Shown here: piece after piece, positions 29,976 to 39,880 of the stretch
How positions within the stretch are numbered: position 1 is the first letter of the stretch
Layout of the letters: every line of letters starts with the position of its first letter
DNA from: DATCMH01 sp036563505
Lineage (GTDB): Bacteria; Pseudomonadota; Alphaproteobacteria; Rhizobiales; Beijerinckiaceae
Direction of reading: 5' to 3'
Length of the DNA stretch: 64,000 nucleotides
Assembly: GCA_036563505.1 (NCBI GenBank)
Contig: DATCMH010000025.1
Span: 157,553 to 221,552 of the forward strand
Translations under genes and position numbers: made by a program
Notes under the pieces: generated by a model
The model's database searches: none
Told to the model about the DNA's origin: nothing
The model's input: only the letters and a program-made list of their open reading frames with translations

Positions 29976-30902
29976 TCAGGCGAGGGCCGGCAGGCGGTCC
30001 TCGATCTCCTGCCGCCGCGACTCGAGGAACGGCGGCAGCTTCAGGGTCTCGCCGAGCGACGCGGCCGTCTCGTCGGCCGTGAAGCCCGGATCGTCGGTAG
30101 CGATCTCGAACAGGATCCCGCCCGGCTCGCGGAAATAGACCGAGCGGAAGTAGTTGCGATCGAGCTGCTCCGTGGCGCGGATGCCGTGCTCGTCGCGAAG
30201 CTTGCGCACCATCTCGGCCTGCGCGGCGTCGTCGGAGGCCCGGAACGCGACGTGATGCACCGAGCCGCCGCCGGATCGTCCGGGCAGAAAGCCGCCGGCC
30301 TCGCGGATGTCGACATGGCCACCGATCGTGGCGTCGCCGCTGAAGCGATGCACGCCGCCGTCCTGCCCAGCCGCCTTGAAGCCGAGCACGTCGGTCAGGA
30401 TGGCCGCGGTGGGCCCGGCCTTCTCCAGAAGCAGCGTCACCCCATGGAAGCCGCGGATCGCGGCATCCGCCTCGATGCCGTCGCTGGCCCAGGCCGGCTC
30501 GCCGGCGGCGTCCGGCACCCCGACGAGGGCGAGGCTCATGCCGTCCGGATCCTTGAACGGCAGGACCGACTGGCCGAACCGCCGTTCGAGGGTCTCGTGC
30601 GGCACGCCCTTCTCCACGAAGCGCTGGGTCCAGGTCCCGAGAGCGCTCTCCGGCACGCGGAAGGCGGTCTCGTGCGTGAAGCCGACGCCGCGGCGTCCGG
30701 GCGCGACGTGCTCCCATGGGAAGAAGGTGAGAATCGTCCCGGGCTGCCCGGTCTCGTCCCCGAAGTAGAGATGATAGGTGCCCGGATCGTCGAAGTTGAC
30801 GGTCTTCTTCACGAGCCGGAGCCCGAGGATCCGGGTGTAGAAGTCGAGGTTGCGGCGGGCGTCGCCCGCGATCGCCGTGACGTGATGGATGCCGTGAGCC
30901 AT
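29976..30902 (-). CDS. VOC-family ring-cleaving dioxygenase (MhqO-like)
   Basis: A 308-aa tandem glyoxalase/bleomycin-resistance fold protein. Each half carries vicinal-oxygen-chelate metal ligands: IHHVTAIAGDARRNLDFYT in the first half, and SVHHVAFRASDDAAQAEMV plus FREPGGILFEIATDDPGF in the second. This matches the 'ring-cleaving dioxygenase' MhqO/MhqA group linked to hydroquinone or quinone stress. ATG 30902 has AGGAGGG upstream. The promoter region holds a palindrome CGTTT-GTCG-AAACG (30979-30992) that could bind a MarR/TetR-type repressor, but no regulator gene is adjacent. Confidence 0.87.
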   Translation of the reverse strand: MAHGIHHVTAIAGDARRNLDFYTRILGLRLVKKTVNFDDPGTYHLYFGDETGQPGTILTFFPWEHVAPGRRGVGFTHETAFRVPESALGTWTQRFVEKGVPHETLERRFGQSVLPFKDPDGMSLALVGVPDAAGEPAWASDGIEADAAIRGFHGVTLLLEKAGPTAAILTDVLGFKAAGQDGGVHRFSGDATIGGHVDIREAGGFLPGRSGGGSVHHVAFRASDDAAQAEMVRKLRDEHGIRATEQLDRNYFRSVYFREPGGILFEIATDDPGFTADETAASLGETLKLPPFLESRRQEIEDRLPALA

Positions 30903-31210
30903 GGTGCCCTCCTGCGCGAAGCGCTGCTGTGATCCCACAGATGGGGCGAGCGCTCGCAGGGCGAAGGGCGGCAAAGTTCGTTTGTCGAAACGCATATTGC
31001 TGCGGCGATTGGCTACGATCTTCTTGCAATCCAGTCAGGGCACGAGGGCCGCGAGGACAACGTTTGCGCAACCAAATCCGTCGAACTCCGCTTAACCTGA
31101 ACGGAGATTCAGACCTCGCCATTAACTCACGCGAGACGCAGGTGAGCGCATCGTCAACGCCAGACAGGGACACAACCGGCACCAAGCAAAAGCCGGGGAG
31201 GCGACAGACG
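30903..31210. promoter_or_regulatory. Divergent intergenic region (VOC dioxygenase / unknown gene)
   Basis: A 308-base gene-free stretch between divergent starts. It contains the inverted repeat CGTTT-GTCG-AAACG at 30979-30992 and GGGGAGG at about 31196-31202 as the ribosome-binding site of the rightward gene. No clear sigma-70 boxes were assigned. Confidence 0.5.
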
Positions 31211-31645
31211 ATGATTAAGACAACACTTCGCACTTTCGTGGATGCGGTTCTCGACAACCGGATGCTGACGCTCGACGACACGAACGTCCTTCGTCGTGAT
31301 CTTCTCGCCGATGGCCTGACCTGCCGCGAGGAAGCCGACACCTTGATCGCGCTCGACCGCGCCGTTCCGACCGACCCCGCGTTCCAGGATTACGTCGTCG
31401 CGGCGGTCGTCGATTACGTGGTCTGGACGGAGGGACGGACCGGCTACGTCGATGCGGACGCTGCCCGCTGGCTCGCGACCTCGCTTAGCTGCGGCGTCGG
31501 CCCGACCGAGACCGCCCGGCGCGTGGCCTTCGAGACGGTCAAGGAAGCGCAGCAGGTGGACGAGGCCCTGCTCGGTTTCGTTCTCTCGGTCAGCCAGCGC
31601 CCGATAGCGGGCGACCGCACGGGCCTCGCCGCCCTCGCCGCTTGA
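31211..31645 (+). CDS. Conserved hypothetical helical protein
   Basis: A 144-aa acidic, all-helical, cytoplasmic-looking protein. It starts MIKTTLRTFVDAVLDNRMLT and contains DVLRRDLLADGLTCREEADTLIALDR-like two-helix segments and VAAVVDYVVWTEGRTGYVDA. No signal, membrane helix, or metal motif is seen. The AGG-rich ribosome-binding site and a long upstream leader suggest it is genuinely expressed. I do not recognise the family. pccA follows 121 bases downstream on the same strand, but the gap suggests separate regulation. Confidence 0.7.
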   Translation: MIKTTLRTFVDAVLDNRMLTLDDTNVLRRDLLADGLTCREEADTLIALDRAVPTDPAFQDYVVAAVVDYVVWTEGRTGYVDADAARWLATSLSCGVGPTETARRVAFETVKEAQQVDEALLGFVLSVSQRPIAGDRTGLAALAA

Positions 31646-31766
31646 GGCGGCCCCTTTCCCGAGTGCAGCTCACGCTTCCCCTGAGCGGACGCGTGCAGTA
31701 GGGGAGCGGAGGCCGCCGCGTGAAGCGCGGGGCCGCCGTTCCGTGCTGCCGCGTGTCCGAGGGGCC

Positions 31767-33782
<2,016 letters not shown>

Positions 33783-33805
33783 GGACGGCGCAAGGATCGC
33801 TCGAC

Positions 33806-35035
33806 ATGAAGCTGCTCCCGCATCTCCTTGCCCGCTTCGTCCGCAACGGCCGCCTGACCGTGACCGATCACGACGGCTCGTCGCGCAGCTTCGGCTCGGG
33901 CGAGAATGGTCCTGCGGTAGCGATCCGCTTCACGGACGCGGCGGTCGAGCGCGAGATCTTTCTCAACCCGGAGCTGAAGGCGGCCGAGGCCTACATGGAT
34001 GGGCGGATCGTCTTCGAGCGGGGAGGGGTCTTCGACCTCCTCCACCTGTTCTCGGTCAACCGTTCCGGGCTCGCGAGCCACCCTTTGCAGAAGGCGCTCC
34101 GCCGCGGCTGGAAGGCGCTGCGCGGCGTTCATCAGGCCAACCCGCAGGGTAAGGCTGCCGCCAACGCGTCGAGTCACTACGACCATCCGGCGTCGTTCTA
34201 CCGGCTCTGGCTCGACGAGAGCATGGCCTACTCCTGCGCCTACTTCGAGAGCCCCGAGCAGTCGCTCGAGGACGCCCAGAAGGCCAAGTTCCGGCACATC
34301 GCGGCCAAGCTGAAGCTCGAGCCGGGCATGAGCGTCGCCGAGATCGGCTCCGGCTGGGGTGGGCTCGCGATCTACCTCGCCCAAGTCTGCGGGGCGCGGG
34401 TGACGGCGATCAACGTCTCGCCCGAGCAGCTCGCTGAGTCGCGCCGCCGGGCAGCGGAGGCGGGCGTCGCCGAGCGCGTCACCCTCGTCGAGAAAGACTA
34501 TCGCGCGCTCGACGGCCGCTTCGACCGGGTCGTGTCGGTCGGCATGATGGAGCATGTGGGCGTTGCCCATTTCGACGAGTACTTCTCGGCCGTGAAGCGG
34601 CTCCTGGCGCCGGGCGGATTCGCCATGATCCACGCCATCGGGCGAATGTCGCCGCCGGGCTCCACGGCGCCGTTCATCCGCAAGTACATTTTCCCCGGCG
34701 GCTACGTGCCGGCACTCTCCGAGGTGTTCGCCGCAACGGAGCGCACCGGGCTCTGGGTCGCCGACTGCGAGATCCTGCGTCTGCACTACTACTGGACGAT
34801 CAAGGCTTGGCGCGAGCGCTTCGAGGCGCGCCGCGGCGAGGTGGTGACGCAGATGGGCGAGCGCTTCGCCCGCATGTGGGAGTTCTACCTTGCGGCGGTG
34901 GAGCTCGGCTTCCTCAATGGCTCCAACATGGTGTTCCAGCTGCTGCTCGCCGAGACGCGCGACGCGGTTCCCGTCATTCGCGACTACATCACCGACGAGG
35001 AGCGCCGGCTCGCCGCCCTCGACGCCAGCCCCTGA
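33806..35035 (+). CDS. cfa: Cyclopropane-fatty-acyl-phospholipid synthase
   Basis: It transfers a methylene group from SAM to unsaturated acyl chains of membrane phospholipids, a stationary-phase and acid-stress adaptation. The 409-aa product has the CFA N-terminal domain and a SAM-dependent methyltransferase core: SSHYDHPASFYRLWLDESM, EIGSGWGGLAIYLAQ (SAM motif I), SVGMMEHVGVAHFDEYF and KYIFPGGYVPALSEV. It starts 23 bases after pccA, and its stop TGA shares a base with the ATG of the next gene, so all are co-transcribed. Confidence 0.94.
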   Translation: MKLLPHLLARFVRNGRLTVTDHDGSSRSFGSGENGPAVAIRFTDAAVEREIFLNPELKAAEAYMDGRIVFERGGVFDLLHLFSVNRSGLASHPLQKALRRGWKALRGVHQANPQGKAAANASSHYDHPASFYRLWLDESMAYSCAYFESPEQSLEDAQKAKFRHIAAKLKLEPGMSVAEIGSGWGGLAIYLAQVCGARVTAINVSPEQLAESRRRAAEAGVAERVTLVEKDYRALDGRFDRVVSVGMMEHVGVAHFDEYFSAVKRLLAPGGFAMIHAIGRMSPPGSTAPFIRKYIFPGGYVPALSEVFAATERTGLWVADCEILRLHYYWTIKAWRERFEARRGEVVTQMGERFARMWEFYLAAVELGFLNGSNMVFQLLLAETRDAVPVIRDYITDEERRLAALDASP

Positions 35036-35571
35036 TGCCTCTCGTCTTCGCTTATGGCTCCAACATGGATCAGGCGGCCATGGCGCGGCGCTGCCCTGCC
35101 TCGCGGCCTCTCGGTCCGGCCCGCCTGCCGCGGCACCGCTTCGTGATCACGACGGCGGGCTACGCGAGCGTCGAGCGCGACCCGCGCCGAACCGCCTGGG
35201 GTCTTCTGTGGGACATCGCGGTGGCCGACATGCCCGCCCTCGACCGCTACGAGAGCACCGGGACGGGGCTTTACCGCAAGGCCGTGGTGTCGGTGATCGC
35301 GTCGGGCGGTCCACGCCGCGCCGTGGCGTACCTTGCCCGTGACAGCGCTCCGGGCACGCCGCGGCCCGGCTACCTCGAAGGCGTCCTCGCCGCGGGGCAG
35401 GAGATCGGCTTGCCGGCCGCCTACCTTACGGAGCTGGCCGGGTGGCAGCACGAGGCGGGCCCGCGCCGCGCGGCTCCCGCCCCCGATGGTCCCGTTCCCG
35501 GCGTGCGAGCGACCCGCGCCTCCCCGCTCGCGGCACAGGCGCGGGCGAAAGCCTGGAGATGGGATCCATGA
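35035..35571 (+). CDS. Gamma-glutamylcyclotransferase family protein
   Basis: A 178-aa GGCT/AIG2-fold protein. The N-terminus LVFAYGSNMDQAAMARRCP is the diagnostic YGSN substrate-binding loop, and the catalytic Glu is probably in LDRYESTGTGLYRK. It would release 5-oxoproline from gamma-glutamyl compounds; the physiological substrate is unknown. The C-terminal 40 residues are Pro/Arg/Ala-rich and probably disordered. Its ATG overlaps the cfa stop by one base and its stop overlaps the acylphosphatase ATG, showing coupled translation. Confidence 0.88.
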   Translation: MPLVFAYGSNMDQAAMARRCPASRPLGPARLPRHRFVITTAGYASVERDPRRTAWGLLWDIAVADMPALDRYESTGTGLYRKAVVSVIASGGPRRAVAYLARDSAPGTPRPGYLEGVLAAGQEIGLPAAYLTELAGWQHEAGPRRAAPAPDGPVPGVRATRASPLAAQARAKAWRWDP

Positions 35572-35864
35572 GCGAGCGGCGAACGGTCCGCGTCATCGTC
35601 AGCGGCCGCGTCCAGGGCGTCGGCTTTCGGGCCTGGACGCATCACCAGGCGGAGCTGCACGGTGTCGATGGCTGGGTGCGCAACCGCCGCGACGGCTCCG
35701 TCGAGGCTGTGTTCTCGGGCGCGCCGGCAATGGTCGAGATCATGATCAAGGTCTGCCGGCAAGGGCCGGCCGGTTCACAGGTGACTGGCGTCGAGGTTGC
35801 GGAGGGGGCGGGCGAGGGCGAACCGGTGACGCCGGGTACCTTCCGCGTGCTGCCAACGGTCTGA
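35568..35864 (+). CDS. acyP: Acylphosphatase
   Basis: It hydrolyses carboxyl-phosphate bonds such as those in acetyl phosphate or 1,3-bisphosphoglycerate. The 98-aa protein has both catalytic signatures: VSGRVQGVGFRAWT with the phosphate-binding Arg, and VDGWVRNRRDGSVEAVFSG with the catalytic Asn. It is the last gene of the pccA-cfa-ggct-acyP string, overlapping the previous gene by four bases. It converges with the rhodanese gene, 7 bases away. Confidence 0.95.
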   Translation: MSERRTVRVIVSGRVQGVGFRAWTHHQAELHGVDGWVRNRRDGSVEAVFSGAPAMVEIMIKVCRQGPAGSQVTGVEVAEGAGEGEPVTPGTFRVLPTV

Positions 35865-35871
35865 GAGCCCG

Positions 35872-36282
35872 TCAGGGCTTCGGCTTGTCGCCCACCTCGA
35901 CCGGCCCGCCGGCAGCTTTCCAGCCGGAGAAGCCGTCGCTGACATTCGCGACCGGCTTCAACCCCATGTCCTGTGCCGTCGCGGCCGCGAGCGCCGAGCG
36001 CCAGCCTCCGGCACAAACGAAGACGAAGCGCTTGTCCTGCGCGAAGACCGGCTTGTGATAGGGGCTCTCGGGATCGATCCAGAACTCGAGCATGCCGCGT
36101 GGGCAGTGCACGGCCCCGGGCAGCCGGCCCTCCCGATCCAGCTCGCGCGGGTCCCGCAGGTCGACGAAGACCACATCGTCGCGCCCGTGCAGGGCAAGGG
36201 CCTCCGCAGCGGGAACGGACTCGACCTTGGCGTTGGCCTCCGCCATCAGGGCCTTGTAGCCGCGGGTGATCGTCTGGGGCAT
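35872..36282 (-). CDS. Rhodanese-like domain protein
   Basis: A 136-aa single-domain sulfurtransferase. The active-site loop VFVCAGGWRSALAAAT has the catalytic Cys, and the CDC25-like FVDLRDPRELDREGRLPGAV is the typical first block. No signal peptide, so cytoplasmic. It presumably carries persulfide sulfur; the acceptor is unknown. It is transcribed alone between convergent acyP and divergent DUF599 genes. Confidence 0.93.
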   Translation of the reverse strand: MPQTITRGYKALMAEANAKVESVPAAEALALHGRDDVVFVDLRDPRELDREGRLPGAVHCPRGMLEFWIDPESPYHKPVFAQDKRFVFVCAGGWRSALAAATAQDMGLKPVANVSDGFSGWKAAGGPVEVGDKPKP

Positions 36283-36348
36283 GGTGGGCTCCGTCGGGTC
36301 GGCCCTGACGATGGGCCAATGGAGGGAGCGCGGTCAACGCGCGCGACG

Positions 36349-37071
36349 ATGCAGGATTTTTCGGGGCTCGATCTCGCTGCGCTCGCCTTCTTCCTCGCCG
36401 CCTGGTTCGGCTACAGCTTCGGCGTCGAGCGCCTGGCCGCGACGGGGCGCAGCCTCAACCGCCTGATGGACGCCCAGCGCCGGACCTGGATGCGGCAGAT
36501 GATCCTGCGCGAGAACCGGATCGTCGACACCACGATCATGGCCTCGCTGCAGAACGGCACGGCCTTCTTCGCCTCCACCTCGCTCCTGGCGCTCGGCGGC
36601 TCGCTGGCGCTCCTGCGCTCCACGAACGAGATCCTCGACCTCTTCGCGGACCTGCCGCTCGGGCTCGCGACGACGAAGGGTGCCTGGGAGCTGAAGGTGA
36701 TCGGCCTCGTGATCATCTTCATCTACGCTTTCTTCAAGTTCGCCTGGGCGTACCGCCTCTTCAACTACGCGGCGATCCTGGTCGGGGCGGTGCCGGTCGG
36801 AACGCACAACCCGGAGGCTTTCCGGGCCGCTGACCGGGCCGCGGCGATGAACACCGTCGCCGGCGGCCACTTCAACCGGGGCCAGCGGGCCTTCTTCTTC
36901 GCGCTGGCCTATCTCGGCTGGTTCGTCAGCGCGTACCTGTTCCTGGCGACCACGGCGGGCGTTCTCTTCGTCATGTGGCGACGTCAGTTCGCGTCGAGCG
37001 CCAGGCACATCCTGGTCGACGAAGCCCAGTCCGAGGACGTCCATGCCGAAACCGTCTCAGCCAAGTCCTGA
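36349..37071 (+). CDS. DUF599 family inner-membrane protein
   Basis: A 240-aa protein with about four membrane helices (LAALAFFLAAWFGYSF; TAFFASTSLLALGGSLALL; KVIGLVIIFIYAFFKFAW; FFFALAYLGWFVSAYLFLAT). The block RTWMRQMILRENRIVDTTIM and NYAAILVGAVP are diagnostic of DUF599, whose function is unknown. ATG 36349 is preferred because membrane helix 1 starts directly after it; ATG 36319 is an in-frame alternative. The DUF3253 gene starts 29 bases inside its 3' end. Confidence 0.87.
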   Translation: MQDFSGLDLAALAFFLAAWFGYSFGVERLAATGRSLNRLMDAQRRTWMRQMILRENRIVDTTIMASLQNGTAFFASTSLLALGGSLALLRSTNEILDLFADLPLGLATTKGAWELKVIGLVIIFIYAFFKFAWAYRLFNYAAILVGAVPVGTHNPEAFRAADRAAAMNTVAGGHFNRGQRAFFFALAYLGWFVSAYLFLATTAGVLFVMWRRQFASSARHILVDEAQSEDVHAETVSAKS

Positions 37072-37324
37072 GCTGATCGAGGAAACCGTCCTGCGTCTCG
37101 TCGAGGCGCGCGGGGACGGCAAGACGGTGTGTCCGTCCGAAGTGGCGCGCGCGCTCGGTGGCGATCATCCCGACGGCTGGGGCCCGCTCATGCAACCTGT
37201 CCGGAAAGTCGCCGTGCGCCTGATGAAGGAAGGTCGGGTCGCGATCCTGCGCAAGGGGCGGCTCGTCGACCCCGACGATTTTCGCGGCGTCTATCGCTTG
37301 TCGGTCCCGCGCGAGGAGACCTGA
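37043..37324 (+). CDS. DUF3253 family winged-helix-like protein
   Basis: A 93-aa protein with the pattern ETVLRLVEARGDGKTVCPSE VARALGG split here only by my quoting, then RKVAVRLMKEGRVAILRKGR, a small winged-helix-like fold. It is recognised as DUF3253, cytoplasmic and uncharacterised, possibly nucleic-acid binding. It overlaps DUF599 by 29 bases in another frame, so the two are co-expressed. Its end overlaps the convergent YdcF-family gene by 34 bases. Confidence 0.87.
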   Translation: MPKPSQPSPELIEETVLRLVEARGDGKTVCPSEVARALGGDHPDGWGPLMQPVRKVAVRLMKEGRVAILRKGRLVDPDDFRGVYRLSVPREET

Positions 37325-38124
37325 GGATCCGGCGCCGGGAAGAGCGCGTCGGTGCGGTTCGTGAGGCGGTAGAAGAGAAGGCCTGCCCACTCCTTCGTTC
37401 CGAGATCGAGCCGCCGCAAACCCTCCGAGACGAAGCCGAAGGTCTTCCAGGCATCATCCGAGCCGCGGGTGCGGAAATCGACGGGATAGGCCGTCACGGG
37501 AAAGCCTGCCTGCCGGAAGCAGCCGACGGCACGCGGCATGTGCCAGGCGGAGGTGACGAGGAGCCAGCGCTCGCCCTGCTTCGGCTCAACGAGCGCGCGG
37601 GTGAAGCGGGCGTTTTCGGCCGTGGTGAGCGATCGGTCCTCGAAGATGATCCGGTCGGCCGGGAGGCCCAGGGTACCGGCGAAGCGCCGCAGGCCCTCGG
37701 CTTCCGACACCTCCTCTGCGAAGACCGTGCCGCCGCCGCCCGTGAAGACGAGCTTCGCTTGCGGATAGCGCCGGGCGAGATCCGCCATGGCCGTGAGCCG
37801 CTCGCCCGCGTCGTTCAGGGCCAGCTGCGCGCGCGCGATCGACTCTTCCGCGAGCAACGCGCCGCCGAGGACAACGATGCCGGCGACCGGCTGGCCGTCC
37901 TCCTGGACGGCAGGGAAGCGGTTCTCGAGCGGCAGCATCACCCAGTTCGCGAGGGGCGAGAGTCCGGCCACGACGATCAGCATCGCTCCCGCGAGCACGA
38001 GACCGCGCCCGAACCGCGCGAGGCGGCGCGTGCGGCTCAACAGAGCCCCGAGCAGGATCAAGGACGGCAGGAGATTGGACGGCGTGGCGAAGAACCACGC
38101 GACCTTGGACGCATAGTAGAACAC
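37291..38124 (-). CDS. YdcF/ElyC family envelope protein (DUF218)
   Basis: A 277-aa protein with two N-terminal membrane helices (LLPSLILLGALLS and GLVLAGAMLIVVAGLS) and a DUF218 domain: GIVVLGGALLAEES, KLVFTGGGGTVFAEEVSEAE, IIFEDRSLTTAENARFTRAL and LLVTSAWHMPRAVGCFRQAG. ElyC of E. coli, in this family, affects undecaprenyl-phosphate-dependent envelope synthesis; a similar role is plausible. The long 3' overlap (34 bases) with DUF3253 is real in both frames and could permit antisense effects. Confidence 0.9.
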   Translation of the reverse strand: MFYYASKVAWFFATPSNLLPSLILLGALLSRTRRLARFGRGLVLAGAMLIVVAGLSPLANWVMLPLENRFPAVQEDGQPVAGIVVLGGALLAEESIARAQLALNDAGERLTAMADLARRYPQAKLVFTGGGGTVFAEEVSEAEGLRRFAGTLGLPADRIIFEDRSLTTAENARFTRALVEPKQGERWLLVTSAWHMPRAVGCFRQAGFPVTAYPVDFRTRGSDDAWKTFGFVSEGLRRLDLGTKEWAGLLFYRLTNRTDALFPAPDPQVSSRGTDKR

Positions 38125-38137
38125 GGGACCGGGCGGC

Positions 38138-38647
38138 TCAGCGCTCGATCCGCGGGCGCGGACTGGCCGGAGCCGTCTGCCGCCGCAGCATCCGCTCGAC
38201 TTCGATAGCCCGCGTCGCCGCTTCCTGGAGCTCGCAGGCGGCCTGAACTGTCAGCCCCTGAGCCTCGGGCTGCAGGCCGCTCAGGAACGCGCATTTCTGG
38301 GCGGCGTAGCCTTCCCAGCTCTGCTGCAGGGCGGCGAACCGGCCCTTCTGCCCGCTCTCGAGCCTCTCCCCGAACACCCGGACGGCCAAGTCGAGCCGTT
38401 CGCGCCAGACCCCGGCCTCGCGCCGGCTGCACGCGACCGGGCTCCCCCGGCGCTCGGTGCTGCCGCGGGCGCAGGCGACGGCGATCGAGCCGATGCAGGC
38501 CCGCGGCGTCTGGGCGCTGTCGCGCAGGCAGGCGACGATGGCCGAGCGATCAGCGGCCTCCACGGCCGTGGATTGGACGGTTTCGGCGCGGCCTGAGCCA
38601 AGCGTTGCAAGGAAGATCGCGACGGCGAGCGAAAGGGTGGCGTTCAT
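38138..38647 (-). CDS. LprI-like secreted protein (DUF1311)
   Basis: A 169-aa protein with a Sec signal (TLSLAVAIFLATLGSGRA) and a Cys-containing helical domain ending QQSWEGYAAQKCAFLSGL, the typical W-x-x-Y...C pattern of the LprI/DUF1311 lysozyme-inhibitor-like family. It is probably periplasmic and disulfide-bonded. ATG 38647 was chosen because it directly precedes the signal peptide. The YdcF gene follows after 13 bases on the same strand, and the RraA-like gene is 31 bases upstream, so the three may form one operon. Confidence 0.75.
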   Translation of the reverse strand: MNATLSLAVAIFLATLGSGRAETVQSTAVEAADRSAIVACLRDSAQTPRACIGSIAVACARGSTERRGSPVACSRREAGVWRERLDLAVRVFGERLESGQKGRFAALQQSWEGYAAQKCAFLSGLQPEAQGLTVQAACELQEAATRAIEVERMLRRQTAPASPRPRIER

Positions 38648-38678
38648 GGGCCTGATCCTCTCCGCCGGCGCCATCGCG

Positions 38679-39383
38679 TCAAGCCTGGCGCGTCTCGGCC
38701 TCGAAACGCGCCTTGGTCTCGGCGTTGGGCGGGTAGAGCCCCGGCAGCGGCACGCCCTTCTCGATTTCGCGCATGATCCAAGCTTCGAGCTGCTCCTGCT
38801 CCACGGCCGCTTGCACCACGTCGGCGACGAGGGCCTGCGGGATCACGACGGCGCCGTCACCGTCGGCGACGATCACGTCGTCGGGAAAGATCGCCACCCC
38901 ACCGCAGCCGATGGGCTCCTGCCAACCGACGAAGGTGAGACCCGCGACGGAGGCCGGGGCCGCGACACCGGAACACCAGACCGGCAGGCCCGCTTCGGAC
39001 ACGCCCGCTCCGTCGCGCACCACGCCATCGGTGACGAGGGCCGCGACGCCGCGCTTGCGCATGCGCGCGGTGAGGATGTCGCCGAAGATGCCCGCATCCG
39101 CCACGCCCATAGCGTCAACGACCGCGACGCAGCCCTCCGGCATCTCCTCGATGGCGGCCCGGGTTGAGCGCGGGCTCGACCAGGATTCGGGCGTCGCGAG
39201 ATCCTCGCGGGCCGGCACGAAGCGGAGCGTGAAGGCCGGACCGACGACACGCGCGTCGGCGTTGAACAGCGGCATCGGCCCGTTCATCCAGGTCCGGCGC
39301 AGCCCCTTCTTGAGCAGCGCCGTGGTGAGCGTCGCGGTGGAGACGAGGCGCAGTGCCTCGAGGTGGACGGAGGAGAGGGGCAT
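38679..39383 (-). CDS. RraA-like / class II HMG-aldolase family protein
   Basis: A 234-aa protein of the RraA-fold family. The block GDILTARMRKRGVAALVTDG followed by VVRD carries the G-D and R-x18-D residues that bind metal and oxaloacetate/HMG-type substrates in the aldolase members, and VAIFPDDVIVADGDGAVVIP is the C-terminal signature. The retained R...D pair makes a metal-dependent aldolase/decarboxylase more likely than a pure RNase E inhibitor. It starts at ATG 39383 next to a repeat island and reads towards the LprI-like gene. Confidence 0.85.
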   Translation of the reverse strand: MPLSSVHLEALRLVSTATLTTALLKKGLRRTWMNGPMPLFNADARVVGPAFTLRFVPAREDLATPESWSSPRSTRAAIEEMPEGCVAVVDAMGVADAGIFGDILTARMRKRGVAALVTDGVVRDGAGVSEAGLPVWCSGVAAPASVAGLTFVGWQEPIGCGGVAIFPDDVIVADGDGAVVIPQALVADVVQAAVEQEQLEAWIMREIEKGVPLPGLYPPNAETKARFEAETRQA

Positions 39384-39880
39384 AAACGTCGCGGGTGCGT
39401 TGCGGGGACGTCCTGACTAGCGGGCCGGGGGTGGTTTGTCATGGCGGACGGTGCGCCATTGCCGCCGGATTGTCCTGGCCGCTGGTATGTCATGGCCGGG
39501 CTTGACCCGGCCATCTCGGTTGAGAGGCGGGCAAGGCTTCGCGCCGAGGTTCGCGGGTCGAGCCCGCGAACGACATGGGGGTGTGTTGAGCCGTTCGGGC
39601 TTATGCCCTGCTCCCCCTCACCCTCGCACCGCGGGGAGAGGTGATGACGGCCGGGTCTCGGCTCTGTTCGTGTGATCAGAAAGCGATGGTGCGCGTTCCC
39701 CCTCGCCCCGCTTGCGGGGAGAGGGCTCGCGCGGAACATGCGTTCCATGCGAGCAAGCGCGTCAGCGCGGGGGTGAGGGGGGCTCGCCGACACCCGAGCC
39801 TACGCCAAGCACCCCCTCATCCGCCCTCGCTGGCGCGAGGGCACCTCCTCCCTCAAGGAGCGAAGGGTAGACGTCCCGTC
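39384..39880. other. Gene-free stretch with repeat island
   Basis: No credible gene in nearly 500 bases; the open frames are translations of repeat DNA ('MAGLDPAIS'). The promoter of the RraA-like gene should be at its left end. Most of the rest is repeat copy B. Confidence 0.8.
39489..39850 (+). repeat. Dispersed mosaic palindromic repeat, copy B
   Basis: It starts with GTCATGGCCGGGCTTGACCC at 39489, matching the minus strand of 11878-11897. Next comes CGCGGGTCGAGCCCGCGAAC (39553 region), a palindrome whose diverged equivalent occurs in copy A, then CCCTCACCC and CTCTGTTCGTGTG blocks in the same order as copy A read backwards. Its right part adds a different module, CCCTCGC-TGG-CGCGAGGG near 39824-39841, also seen in copy C at 63738-63755. 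This shows that the elements are built from interchangeable blocks. Confidence 0.78.

Noticed and set aside
39436..39675. Small open frames containing MAGLDPAIS in repeat copy B
   Set aside because: This peptide is the well-known spurious product of the dispersed GTCATGGCCGGGCT repeat; no conserved protein is expected.
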